Notes: generated from the sequence alone by a model not told the origin. A DNA stretch of 64,000 bases from Costus lasius (GCA_027563935.2 JANVAS020000222.1:1-64000); one strand, 5' to 3'; positions 12,451 through 22,930 are shown, counted from the stretch's first letter. Numbers and translations are program-made.

Positions 12451-12511
12451 CTTGTCTAGATAGTTAAATTTGTAATTTAATTAGACAAGAGCACAAAGCA
12501 CACATGGCATT

Positions 12512-12573
12512 GGCGCATGCAGTAGTGGCTTGACCAGGTGGGAGGTCCAGGGTTCGACTCTGGGACCAGGCGC
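12512..12573 (+). other. tRNA T-arm-like (Pol III B-box-like) module in leader of element C
   Basis: GGTTCGACT (12551-12559) is flanked by CCAG and CTGG, as in a tRNA T arm. A related module occurs in element E. In B and F this part of the leader is absent. A complete tRNA fold is not evident, so it is a tRNA- or SINE-derived fragment at most. Confidence 0.5.
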
Positions 12574-12906
12574 ATTTTCCCTGGTAGGCGCACCTGAGCT
12601 GCAGATGGCGCTTGGGCCCTGGTTTGGGCCAGATGAGCAGCAAAAGACCCATGAAGAGCAAGTGAAGACTTAAGTTAGGTTAAGATCTCACTAGGGCTAT
12701 GGGCTTTTACCACATAAGATTCATGCTTTCTTTTATTGATGAATATTAGAATTGCATGATTAAATTATCTTCTGCTATCACCATAGGAATTGCATGATAG
12801 GCATGAAGATAAAAAGGACCGTTAAAATCCAACGCTTTAATATCAAGCTCGTAAGCCTTCTGACGCGAAACCTCACTGTTCTGATTATCGTTGGAGCCGT
12901 GTTGTA

Positions 12907-13128
12907 CCCACTCAGTGGGCACGTCCATCTATCTTCAGAGGGTGTGGGATTACATCTGTGTGTTACAGAGTAGGGATTTATCCCTTCTCGTTGCTCAGCA
13001 TAGCACACGGTGGTCCAGGGAGTAGGTCGGGTCAGCTTGACCGTGTTGGCTACATATGTGGAGCATATGGTAGCACATGGAGGCAGCCATCTGTGGGGTC
13101 AGAGATTGTGTTGTACCAACTCAGTTGG
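12907..13128 (+). ncRNA. Palindromic hairpin pair in leader of element C (candidate dimerisation/packaging signal)
   Basis: CCCACT-C-AGTGGG (12907-12919) and CCAACT-C-AGTTGG (13116-13128) are perfect inverted repeats in matching contexts (TTGTAC before, GCAC after). The equivalent places in the divergent element G carry different stems with complementary arms. Confidence 0.65.
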
Positions 13129-13439
13129 CACAGTCTGCTGGACTGCCCAGATGAAGGGGAATCGCACGGGTTGGCGATCGGCAGGGACTGCCTACCAGAA
13201 ACTAGTGCTTGTACTCTCTGTGCATCTTATCTCGCCTGAGCGGGACGCGGAGACCAAGTATGAAATCTGGATCCCATCTCACTAAAAGAGTATTACTCTT
13301 TCGGGCTGTTTTGCTGGATTTTTCACGCCTGATAAAATAGTGAGAAAAAGAATCTTTCTTAAGTCCTGATTGATTCTTATACATTGATACTGACCTTGCT
13401 GTTCTTGCATTGTTGTAGATACCTGCAGCAACGAACACC

Positions 13440-16400
13440 ATGAACTTCAATGTGCGATCCCTACTGGAAAGGGAGAAGTTTGCTGGGCCGAACTTCTCTG
13501 ACTGGTTTGGACACCTTAAGATCGTTCTTAAGGCAGAGAGGAAACTGTATGTCCTCGAGACGGCGATACCGCCGCAGCCCGCTCCGAACGCCGCAAGGGC
13601 GGTTCGGGAAGCCTATGAAAAGCACGTCAATGATAGCATTGATGTCGCTTGCCTGATGCTAGCGTCTATGACGCCACCGCTGCAGCGTCAGCATGAGGAT
13701 ATGTCTGCTATAGACATGATAGCGAACCTCAAGATGCTGTATGCTGCACAGGCGAGGACTGAACGCTATAATTTGACAAAGCTCTTCTTTCAGAGCAAAC
13801 TGGCTGAAGGGAGCCCAGTGGGAGCTCACGTGCTCAAGATGATTGGGCACAAGGAGGCTCTAGAGAAACTGGGGCATACCATCAACCAGGAGCTTGCTGT
13901 GGACATTATTCTGCAGTCTCTCCCGCCTTCATTCGACGCGTTCATTATTAATTTTAATATGAACAAAATCGATTGTACTCCGGCAGAGCTGCTGAATATG
14001 CTCTTGACCACTGAGGAGACTCTGAAGGGTAAGCCTTCAACCTCTGTCTTGATGGTTCCTTCCAGGAACAAGAAGAAGGGGAAGAAGGGCAAGGCCCCGG
14101 TCAAGAATTACAGCAAGGCTCTGAAGCAGAAGGTGAAGCGGTCCAAGGAATACAGGTGTTTCCACTGTGGCCAGCTGGGTCACTGGAAAAAGGACTGTAA
14201 AGCGCTCCAAGGAGATAAGAGGGGAAGCTTTGCTTCTGGCTCAGGTATATTCGTGACTGAAGTCATGTTTTCTTCTTCTATATCATGGGTGTTGGACACT
14301 GCATGTGGAGTTCACATTTGTTCAAATGTACAGGAACTCAAGAGAAGAAGGCAGGTGGGACAGCATGAGGTGGACCTACGCGTTGGAAACGGGGCACGGG
14401 TTGCTGCTGTTGCTGTAGGAGACTACTTTATTTCTTTACCATCTGGACTTGTATTGGAACTAAACAGTTGTTATTTTGTTCCCAGTATAACTAAAAATAT
14501 TATCTCCATTCCTGCTCTTGTCAGGAAGGGATTTTCCTTTGAATGCAATATTTCAAAGTGTATTTTATCTTTTGATAATATTGTTTATGCAACTGGTTCA
14601 ATTAACAATGGGTTATACATGTTGGACATGGAATGTTCGATACAGCAAATTGATATTAAGAAAGCCAAGTATGCTGATGACAGCACCTTGCTATGGCATA
14701 GTCGTTTGGGCCATATTAACGAGAAACGCATTAAGCGGTTGCATGATAATGGGCTGCTGGGATCATTCTCCTATAGGGAGATTGATACATGCAAAGCTTG
14801 TTTGATGGGCAAAATGACGAAGTCACCTTTTCCTCACAAAGGTCAAAGGGCTTCAGGTTTACTTGACCTTATACACAGTGATGTGTGTGGGCCTTTTAGT
14901 AAACATGCCAGAGGTGGCTATCAATACTTCATTACCTTTACTGATGATTTCAGTAGATATGGGTATGTCTATCTGATGAGACATAAGAGTGAATCTTTTG
15001 ACAAGTTCAAAGAGTTCAAAAATGAAGTACAGAATCAGCTAGGCCGAAATATCAAGGCACTTCGCTCAGATCGAGGTGGTGAATACCTAAGTCATGCATT
15101 CACTGACTATCTAAAGGAGTGTGGGATTATCTCACAGCTCACTCCACCAGGAACACCGCAATGGAATGGTGTGTCCGAAAGGAGAAATAGAACGCTACTT
15201 GATATGGTTCGTTCTATGATGAGTCAGGCTACTCTACCCTACTCCTTTTGGGGTTTTGCACTGGAAACAGCTGCAAAGGTACTAAACCGAGTGCCATCCA
15301 AGGCAGTTTCAAAGACGCCATATGAGTTATGGTATGGGAAACAGCCAAGCTTGACATTTATCAGGATCTGGGGCTGCGAGGCTTATGTCAAAAAGCTCGC
15401 CTCTGGGAAACTAGAGAGCAGATCTGACAAATGTATCTTTGTCGGTTACCCTAAGGAAACTAAGGGTTATTATTTCTACGACCCCAAAGAGAACAAGGTT
15501 TTTGTTGCTCGGACGGCCATATTTCTTGAGAAGGAGTTTCTTCTGCAAGAGGCCAGTGGGAGAGAAATAAAGCTGGATGAGAATCCAGAAGAAGGACAAA
15601 GTGACCAAGCACAGTTGGATGAGCCTGAGCCGGTAGAACAGGTTATTGAACAACCTGAGGCTCAGATATCACGGGAACCGCGAAGATCGGGTAGGATCCG
15701 TCGACAGCCTGAGCGCTATGACGGAGTCTACATCATTGATAATGATGAACCCCTTACTTATGCGGATGCGGTCAGTGGACCGGAATCAGCGAGATGGCTT
15801 GAAGCTATGCGCGCCGAGATGGACTCCATGTCAGATAACCAAGTTTGGGATTTGGTTGATCCGCCTCCGGGAGTTATCCCTATAGGCTGTAAATGGATCT
15901 TCAAGAAGAAGATTGACATGGATGGTAACGTAATTACCTATAAAGGCAGGCTAGTTGCGAAAGGTTTCAAACAAATCTACGGGATAGATTATGATGAAAC
16001 TTTCTCACCTGTAGCCATGTTTAAGTCTATTCGGATTCTTTTCGCGATAGCTGCATATTATGATTATGAGATCTGGCAGATGGATGTGAAAACAGCTTTC
16101 CTGAATGGAAATCTGGATGAGGATGTGTATATGACACAACCAGAAGGTTTCACTAATCCAGCAGATCGTCATAAGATATGCAAGTTAAAGAAGTCTATTT
16201 ATGGACTTAAACAAGCATCCAGAAGCTGGAATATTCGTTTTGATGAATCAGTTACTGAATTTGGTTTCATCAAGAACGAGGATGACCCGTGCGTATATAA
16301 GAGGTTTAGTGGGAGCGTGATTACTTTTCTAGTCCTCTACGTCGATGACATCTTGATCATTGGAAATGACATTCCTGAAATGCATGCTGTTAAGGCATGG

Positions 16401-17321
16401 CTGAGGAAATGTTTCCAGATGAAAGATTTAGGAGAAGCAGCCTATGTGTTAGGTGTGAAGATCTACCGGGATAGATCTAAGAGGCTTCTCGGGCTGTGCC
16501 AGAGTACTTACATCGATAAGGTCCTGGAGAGATTTCACTTAGAGAATTCTAAGAAAGGATATCTTCCAGTCAGACATGGTCTGAATCTTTCGAAGAGTCA
16601 GTGTCCACAAACACAGACTGAGAAAGATGAAATGGACAATACGCCTTATGCTTCGGCTATTGGATCCATTATGTATGCGATGTTGTGTACTCGCCCAGAC
16701 GTCGCTTACGGGTTAAGCGTGACCAGTCGTTACCAGAGTAATCCAGGTATGGCGCACTGGATTGCAGTCAAGAACATTTTAAAATATCTGCGGAGGACCA
16801 AAGATATGTTCTTGATATATGGTGGTCAGGAAGAACTCAGTATTGAAGGATATACTGACGCTTCGTTCCAGTCTGACCAGGATGATTTCCGATCGCAATC
16901 AGGCTATGTTTTTAGCTTGAATGGAGGTGCAGTGGTGTGGAAGAGTTTCAAACAGTCAACTGTTGCTGATTCCACAACAGAAGCCGAGTATGTTGCAGCC
17001 TCGGAAGCATCCAAGGAGGCAGTGTGGATTCGTAAGTTCGTGAGAGAACTTGGTGTCGTTCCTTCGAGTGCAGATCCTTTGGTTATCTTCTGTGATAACA
17101 CTGGAGCAATCGCACAAGCAAAGGAACCACGGTCGCACCAGAAGTCCAAGCACATACAGAGACGGTTTCATTTGATCAGGGAGATCATAGATCGTGGCGA
17201 GATCAAAATCTGCAAGGTTCATACAGATGACAATCTGGCAGACCCGCTTACCAAGCCTCTGGCGCAGCAGAAGCATGAGAAGCACTGTAATAATATGGGT
17301 TTGAGATTTCTCAACCATTAG
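13440..17321 (+). CDS. Gag-Pol polyprotein of element C (1293 aa, intact)
   Basis: This is a single uninterrupted frame from ATG (after CAACGAACACC) to TAG. Approximate residue order: copia-type Gag (1-235); zinc knuckle CFHCGQLGHWKKDC (about 240); aspartic protease WVLDTAC (285); integrase HHCC finger beginning HSRLGH (420); integrase catalytic D, D and E in HSDVCGP (480), RSDRGGEY (543) and VSERRN (579); RT with DVKTAFLNG and YVDD (967); RNase H with YTDASF (1138), TTEAEY (1180) and FCDNTGA (1217). The gag-protease-integrase-RT-RNase H order identifies Ty1/copia. Nothing separates gag from pol, so the gag:pol ratio must be set some other way, as is proposed for BARE-1-type elements. Confidence 0.97.
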   Translation: MNFNVRSLLEREKFAGPNFSDWFGHLKIVLKAERKLYVLETAIPPQPAPNAARAVREAYEKHVNDSIDVACLMLASMTPPLQRQHEDMSAIDMIANLKMLYAAQARTERYNLTKLFFQSKLAEGSPVGAHVLKMIGHKEALEKLGHTINQELAVDIILQSLPPSFDAFIINFNMNKIDCTPAELLNMLLTTEETLKGKPSTSVLMVPSRNKKKGKKGKAPVKNYSKALKQKVKRSKEYRCFHCGQLGHWKKDCKALQGDKRGSFASGSGIFVTEVMFSSSISWVLDTACGVHICSNVQELKRRRQVGQHEVDLRVGNGARVAAVAVGDYFISLPSGLVLELNSCYFVPSITKNIISIPALVRKGFSFECNISKCILSFDNIVYATGSINNGLYMLDMECSIQQIDIKKAKYADDSTLLWHSRLGHINEKRIKRLHDNGLLGSFSYREIDTCKACLMGKMTKSPFPHKGQRASGLLDLIHSDVCGPFSKHARGGYQYFITFTDDFSRYGYVYLMRHKSESFDKFKEFKNEVQNQLGRNIKALRSDRGGEYLSHAFTDYLKECGIISQLTPPGTPQWNGVSERRNRTLLDMVRSMMSQATLPYSFWGFALETAAKVLNRVPSKAVSKTPYELWYGKQPSLTFIRIWGCEAYVKKLASGKLESRSDKCIFVGYPKETKGYYFYDPKENKVFVARTAIFLEKEFLLQEASGREIKLDENPEEGQSDQAQLDEPEPVEQVIEQPEAQISREPRRSGRIRRQPERYDGVYIIDNDEPLTYADAVSGPESARWLEAMRAEMDSMSDNQVWDLVDPPPGVIPIGCKWIFKKKIDMDGNVITYKGRLVAKGFKQIYGIDYDETFSPVAMFKSIRILFAIAAYYDYEIWQMDVKTAFLNGNLDEDVYMTQPEGFTNPADRHKICKLKKSIYGLKQASRSWNIRFDESVTEFGFIKNEDDPCVYKRFSGSVITFLVLYVDDILIIGNDIPEMHAVKAWLRKCFQMKDLGEAAYVLGVKIYRDRSKRLLGLCQSTYIDKVLERFHLENSKKGYLPVRHGLNLSKSQCPQTQTEKDEMDNTPYASAIGSIMYAMLCTRPDVAYGLSVTSRYQSNPGMAHWIAVKNILKYLRRTKDMFLIYGGQEELSIEGYTDASFQSDQDDFRSQSGYVFSLNGGAVVWKSFKQSTVADSTTEAEYVAASEASKEAVWIRKFVRELGVVPSSADPLVIFCDNTGAIAQAKEPRSHQKSKHIQRRFHLIREIIDRGEIKICKVHTDDNLADPLTKPLAQQKHEKHCNNMGLRFLNH

Positions 17322-17330
17322 ATTAAGTGC

Positions 17331-17340
17331 AAGTGGGAGA
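17331..17340 (+). other. Polypurine tract of element C
   Basis: AAGTGGGAGA lies one base before the 3' LTR. Confidence 0.88.
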
Positions 17341-17341
17341 T

Positions 17342-19042
17342 TGTTGGGGTATGCCCTTAAGGCTAATGTTTGAGGCCTATGGGAATGTATCAGTATCATG
17401 TAATAAACTGTTATGTTTAAAGGCATGGTTGTTATTCAGTTAGCTACATTGTCTGCTGCAATATATGTTCTTCTGAATAATGTCTCAAAGCTATTCAGCT
17501 GGGCTGACATGCTATTATGTCCTTAGTTGATATATCTTGGTGAACATGAGACAGCCTTGATATGGTTAAGACTAATATGTGTTCTAATCTTATAGGATGC
17601 TTCGAGCATGGAATAAGATGTAGACTCATGGGTACATGGGATGTACTGGACAGACCCTACTAGGATGTTCAATTGTTTGTCACAATGTGAATATTCCTTG
17701 ATTAAGACAAGTGGCACATTTCCTCTGACTTGAGATCACTTGTGTTTCTAAATGATAATTGTCATTGTTTTGAGGTAGTTCAATATCATTTGAAACATAA
17801 TGATTATAGACTATCTTGGATGATGAGCTTGAGTCAGGTTAGGGCACTAATGATAGACATAGGATTGCCGTCTCCTTGTTTAAGGAGTGTGATGTTCTAA
17901 AGGGGCCCCTGGATGAGATGATTGAGAAAAGAGTATGGCCATACCCAGGTGACAGTGTTCATCTGATCTAATCATGCTCATCATATTGGAGTTACGAGCT
18001 TGACAGGCTTGTCCAATAAGAACATCCAGTGGCAAAGGAAATATGCATGCCTTGTGAATTGATTCACACTTGTGCTATGTTTTGGGTGTAGTCTTGGAAG
18101 ACTCTTTCCTCTATATCGGGAGACAGTGATGTGTTGCTAGATACCCCTCACTGATCGTGATAATGAGAATTATCATTACCGACATTTAAAGGAAACCCTC
18201 AGGGTCGCACAATTTGATGATATGGCTTACTTAAGTCAGATCGTGTGGACTGAATTGTTTAGGTTCAGTTTAAAGGGATTTAATCTCTGATTGTGAGTGA
18301 GATCTAGTCTGATCATGTTTGATTGATTAGGGCTTTAGATCGGTAAGCTTCGATCGAGAGATTAGATGCCAGATCGGTCAGATCAGGGGCATCGAAGAGA
18401 TTGACGGTTAGATCTGAAGCCTTAGGGTTTATTTAAGATCTAGACCATATTGCTTGGTTTAATTGGTCTTGGACCAAACCGAAGTGAACCCGCTCATTGG
18501 TTGAGCGCATGGTTCAAGTGATGTGGCATTAGCGATTGGGTAAACCCAAGAGCGCATGTTGAGAAGTGGATGCTATTTTTGGATAGCACTTCTACTAATC
18601 GTGGCCATGACTCACGATTGCCACACTTCACGCTTCCCCCTCTCTTTGTTCGTCGCCAACGCTTGGCTTAGACGTGACAACCTCTCGGCTAGAGAAGAGG
18701 AGGACGACAAAAGGAAACTCAAGCAAGACGATATTTTTTTCCTTTCCCTTTCCATTCGACAAAGGCTTCTTGGAACCTTGCTAGCACAAGGAGCACCAAG
18801 GAAAGTAGGCGACACCAATTGTGTGCGTCACCTTAGGAGAAGGCTCGCTTGCGCCTTTCCTTCCAAGTCTTCATCCAACGCAAATGGCTATGGTATGAAT
18901 TCAAGTTTACTTAAGTTGATCATATATCATGCAATAGATTCTTTCAAACCCTTTATTCCGCTGCAAAGTTTTATGCGCCACATGACTAGGGTTTTTGCTC
19001 CCCCTAGAAGGGGACCCCCCTTAATCTTAAGGGGTACTTTCA
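17342..19042 (+). repeat. 3' LTR of element C (1701 bp)
   Basis: Almost identical to 9919-11620. By eye: one C fewer in a GGGGCCCC run (near 17900), a G-to-A change near 18175 and a C-to-A change near 18732. A 195-codon open frame running out of this LTR is chance read-through into B's gag region on the opposite strand. Confidence 0.96.
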
Positions 19043-19047
19043 GTCCT
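19043..19047. other. Target-site duplication of element C (right), GTCCT
   Basis: Pairs with 9914-9918. Confidence 0.97.
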
Positions 19048-19362
19048 CGCCTGTGCAGCATACAGCATCTTGAGGTTCGCTATAATCTCTATAGCCGACA
19101 TATCCTCATGCTGACGCTGCAGCGGTGGCGTCATAGACGCTAGCATCAGGCAAGCGACATCAATGCTATCATTGACGTGCTTTTCGTAGGCATCCCGAAC
19201 CGCCCTTGCGGCGTTCGGAGCGGGCTGCGGCGGTATCGCCGTCTCGAGGACATACAGTTTCCTCTCTGCCTTAAGAACGATCTTAAGGTGTCCAAACCAG
19301 TCAGAGAAGTTCGGCCCAGCAAACTTCTCCCTTTCCAGTAGGGATCGCACATTGAAGCTCAT
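19048..19362 (-). pseudogene. Element B gag, N-terminal part (split from the rest by element C)
   Basis: On the minus strand the gag starts at 19362 (MSFNVRSLLEREKF) and runs about 105 codons to AAQART, where element C is inserted. The next residues continue at 9913 downward. The fragment has no lesion of its own and matches C's gag almost residue for residue. Confidence 0.93.
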
Positions 19363-20280
19363 GGTGTTCGTTGCTGCAGGAATCTACAACAAGCAAGAAC
19401 AGCAAGGTCAGTATCAATGTTCAGAATCAATCCAGGACTTAAGAAAGATTCTTTTCTCACTATTTTGTCTGACTGAAAAATCCAGTAAACAGTCCGAAAG
19501 AGTAACACTCTTTTAGTGAGATGGGATCCAGATTTCATACTTGGTCTCCGCGTCCCGCTCAGGCGAGATAAGATGCACAGAGATGACAAGCACTAATTTC
19601 TGGTAGGCTGTCCCAGCCAATCGCCAACCCGTGCGATTCCCCTTCATCTTGGCAATCCAGCAGACTGTGCCAACTGAGTTGGTACAACACAGTCTCTGAT
19701 CCCAGAGATGGCTGCCTCCATGCGCTACCATATGCGCCACATATGTAGCCTACATGGTCAAGCTGACCCGACCTACTCCCTGGACCACCACGTGCTATGC
19801 TGAGCAACGAGAGGGGATAAATCCCAACTCTGTAACACGCAGGTGAAATCCAGCACCGTCTGAAGATAGATGGACGTGCCCACTGAGTGGGTTCAACATG
19901 GCTCCAACGATAATCAGAAAGGTGAGGTTTCGCGTCAGAAGGCTTATCGAGCTTGATATGTTAGCGTTGGATTTTAACGGTCTTTTATCTTCTTACTATC
20001 AGGCATATCCTATGGCTATAGTAGAAGATAAACTTAAACATGCAATTCTAATTATTAGCAATAAGTAGAAAGCATGATCTTATGTGCTGAAAGCCCATGA
20101 ACCCTAGTAAGACCTTAATTTTACTTAAGTCTTCACTCGAGCTCCTTGGCATCTCATCTGGTCCAACCTAGGGCCCTAGCGCCAAGAGCACCTCAGGTGC
20201 ACCACCAGGTGAATGCCCCTCTTGGATGTGTGCTTTTGTGCTCTTGTCTAATCAAAGTACATTTGATCTATCTAGACAAG

Positions 20281-20378
20281 GTTGACTCGCAGGTCAACAA
20301 CATATTATAAATTAAGTACAATGTGATTCGCAGATCACAAATTAATTTACAATTTTTTTAAATCCAGGCACGCAGGCC
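20281..20378 (-). ncRNA. Triple CUGCGN-loop stem-loop array in leader of element B
   Basis: On the minus strand: GGC-CTGCGT-GCC, GTGAT-CTGCGA-ATCAC and GTTGAC-CTGCGA-GTCAAC. The third stem differs from C (AGTGAC/GTCACT) at paired positions, so pairing is kept while sequence changes. Confidence 0.68.
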
Positions 20379-21053
20379 CCAGCACAGCACACAAATGGGC
20401 AACCCACATAAGACTAAATAAACAAGCATATGGTTCAATCAACATGTGATCCAATCAAGAAATTAAATTTTTGAAAAAACCCCATGGCATCAATTTTAAT
20501 TTCCTTATGAGCCCTACAACCTTACAATGGTCCATTGATGGGGATCCACTCATCCATCTAGTTAGATCTTTTGCCCTTGCATGCACCGAGTCCTAACTGA
20601 CCCGTGTTGACCTGATGGTCAACCATGCATGCGTCAAGGGCTGAACCACCCTCATGAGTTTTGGCAAGCGGGTGTGACCCCGGGACTAACTCAAGTATGT
20701 TCAGTAATTGTCTCAACCAGACCTCGCTACACGCCTTTGATGCAGTCAACCTATAGCCACCTCGTGCTTGCGCACAGGTGCTATCTGGTCGACCCATCTA
20801 GGCTGTCAGATGGTCTGATCAGACTAGCTTGATCTATACTAGATGATGCCTTCAACCCCATCAACCCATCTAAGGATTTAATGTAGTGGCACCTTAGATC
20901 TAATCAACCGCGCAAGATGTAAGTTTTGTAAAACACTTAGAGCATGCGCAAACATACAAACAAAGTTGATAACCCTTAGATCTAAGGGGGTCCCCTTCAA
21001 GGGGGAGCGCAAACTTTAGGGGGTCCCCTTCAAGGGGGAGCGCATACATAGCC

Positions 21054-21137
21054 CATGATACAAGCGCAATCTACATGTTAGCATGATACAAGCGCAATCT
21101 ACATGTTAACATGATACAAGCGCAATCTACATGTACA
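21054..21137. repeat. 28-bp tandem repeat, three units, in leader of element B
   Basis: Units begin at 21054, 21082 and 21110 with CATGATACAAGCGCAATC. Just upstream, a 33-bp unit containing TCCCCTTCAAGGGGGAGCGC is repeated twice (from 20986 and 21019). Confidence 0.85.
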
Positions 21138-21247
21138 TGTAACCATGCATCATGAAAACAAAGCATCAAGTAAGCGCATGAAGCATGGATCACAAACACT
21201 TCTAGCAATCATATAGATCATATGGAGAGCCTAGCTCTGATACCAAT

Positions 21248-22930
21248 TGAAGGAACCCCCAATAAGGGGGGGGGGGGGGGGAAACCCTATACATGCGCTT
21301 CTAGCATGCAATGCGGAAAAAGGGCTTCTAAAGATCGCATATGAACTATATAATCAACTTAAACCAACTTAAGATCATGATATGATCTTACCATTGCCAT
21401 GGATGGAAGGCGGCTTGGAAGAAGAAAACAAGGTTGATCTCCTCCAAAAGGTGCGCACACAAGAAGACAAAGACTACTCCCTTCTCAACTTTGTGCTAGC
21501 AAAAGCTTCAAGGGGTCTTATCGCATGAAGGAGATGATGAACTCTTGGCCGATCTTTCTTCTCGTCACTTTCACCACACAAGAAAGTGTGTGTCATCGAG
21601 AGCAAGATGATGGAGAGGAGCGTTAGCCAAACTTGTGATCGAATGTGGAGACATTCATCACAATTGTCAAACCGAAATGCCATAAATGGCAAGTCATCAA
21701 AGCTTGCGTTATGCGTTCACATGAAGTGAACCAAACGCATAGCTCTCCTCTCAAATGAACCAAGCGCTCACATGTGAGCCGGTTCAATTCAATTGGTCCA
21801 ATGACCAAACCAAATCAGCCCAATAATCGGTTCAGACCAAATTAAACCCTAAGGTTCAAAATCTGACCGTTCATCCTTTTAATGCTCTTGATCTCTTCGA
21901 TCTAGCATCCACACTCTCGATCTAAGCTTACCGATCTCAAGCCCTAATCAATCAAACATGATCAGACTGGATCTCACTTACAATCAGAGTTTAATCTCCT
22001 TTAAACTGAACTCGAACAATTCAGTCCACACGATCTGACTTAAGTAGCCATATCATCAAATTGTGCGACCCTAAGGGTTTCCTTTAAATGTCGGTAACGA
22101 TAACTTACGTTATCACGATCAGCGAGGGGTATCTAGCAACACATCACTGTCTCCCGATATAAAGGAAAGAGTCTTCCAAGACTCCACCCAACCACAGCAT
22201 AAGTGTGAATCAACTCACTAGGCATGCATGATTCCTTTGCCACTGGATGTTCTTATTGGACAAGCATGTCAAGCCTGTAACTCCAATACGATGAGCATGA
22301 TTAGATCAGATGCACATAGTCATCTGGGTATGGCCATACACTTCCTCAATCATCTCATATAGGGGGGCCCTTTAGAACATCACACTCCTTAAACAAGGAG
22401 ACGGCAATCCTTTATCTATCACAAGTGCCCTAACCTGACTCAAGCTCACCATCCAAGATAGTCTATAATCATTATGTTTCAAATGATATTGAACTACCTC
22501 AAAACAATGACAATCATCATTTAGAAACATAAGTGATCTCAAGTCAAAGGACATGTGCCACTTAGTGCTTACAAGGATCATTTACATTGTGACAAGCAAT
22601 GGAATATCCGAGTAGGGTCTGTCCAGTACATCCAATGTACCCATGAGTCTACATCTTATTCCATGCTCGAAGCATCCTATAAGATTAGCACTCATATCAG
22701 TCTCAATCATATCAAGGCTGTCTCATGTTCACCAAGATATCTCGACTAAGGACATATAGCCTGTCAGCCTAGCTGAACAGCTTTGAGACATTATTCAGAA
22801 GTACACTTATTACAGCAGACAAGGTAACAACCTGAATAATAACCATGCCTTTATAAACTTAAGAGTTTATTACATGATACTTATACAATCCCAAGGCCTC
22901 AAACATTAGCCTTAAGGGCATACCCCAACA
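21248..22930 (-). repeat. 5' LTR of element B (1683 bp)
   Basis: Runs from TGAAGGAACCCCC to ATACCCCAACA on the + strand. It differs from 4654-6331 mainly by a 16-nt rather than 11-nt G run (21266-21281) and about six substitutions. Confidence 0.95.

Larger units (their letters stand above)
11621..13439 (+). other. Untranslated leader of element C
   Basis: About 1.8 kb lies between the 5' LTR and the gag start with no long ORF. It holds three hairpins with CTGCGN loops (12349-12450), a tRNA T-arm-like segment (12512-12573), two strong palindromic hairpins (12907-12919 and 13116-13128) and an AAAGAGT/ACTCTTT hairpin (13285-13301). A pyrimidine-rich stretch ending in AG lies just before the gag ATG. 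Leaders of B, E and F share this order. In this family the leader should hold RNA packaging and dimerisation signals. Confidence 0.8.
9919..19042 (+). mobile_element. Element C: complete, apparently autonomous Angela-like copia retrotransposon
   Basis: The 9124-bp element carries 5' LTR, PBS, a 1.8-kb leader, one uninterrupted 1293-codon polyprotein, PPT and 3' LTR, flanked by GTCCT. The LTRs (1702 and 1701 bp) differ by about two substitutions and one base deletion by eye, so it inserted very recently. It lies in the gag of element B in the opposite orientation. All catalytic motifs are present, so it is the best candidate in the window for a mobile source copy. Confidence 0.97.
19363..21247 (-). 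other. Untranslated leader and PBS of element B
   Basis: The PBS is 21234-21245, complement of TGGTATCAGAGC. The three CTGCGN hairpins are at 20367-20378, 20323-20338 and 20281-20298 (minus strand), and the palindromic hairpins at 19879-19891 and 19670-19682. The T-arm-like module found in C and E is absent. Near the PBS are a 33-bp duplication (from 20986) and three 28-bp tandem units (21054-21137). Confidence 0.8.
4654..22930 (-). mobile_element. Element B: full-length Angela-like copia retrotransposon on the minus strand, carrying nested element C
   Basis: Both LTRs, PBS, leader, a degraded polyprotein and PPT are present. The element is flanked by GATCT. Without the nested element C and its duplicated 5 bp it is about 9.15 kb, the same size as C (9124 bp) and F (9152 bp). 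Its two LTRs differ by about six substitutions and a G-run length change by eye, so the insertion is recent, yet the coding region has a dozen or so frameshifts. Confidence 0.95.

Noticed and set aside
12512..12573. A functional tRNA gene
   Set aside because: Only the T-arm-like part is recognisable; no acceptor pairing, D arm or anticodon arm could be assigned.
13285..13301. Rho-independent terminator (AAAGAGT/ACTCTTT)
   Set aside because: This is plant DNA; the hairpin is A/T-rich and part of a conserved leader context instead.
16956..17426. Antisense ORFs over the RNase H region (also at 1775-2137, 6355-6717, 34158-34520, 48027-48425)
   Set aside because: They are frame shadows of a conserved coding strand and appear wherever the sense gene does. 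No independent support.
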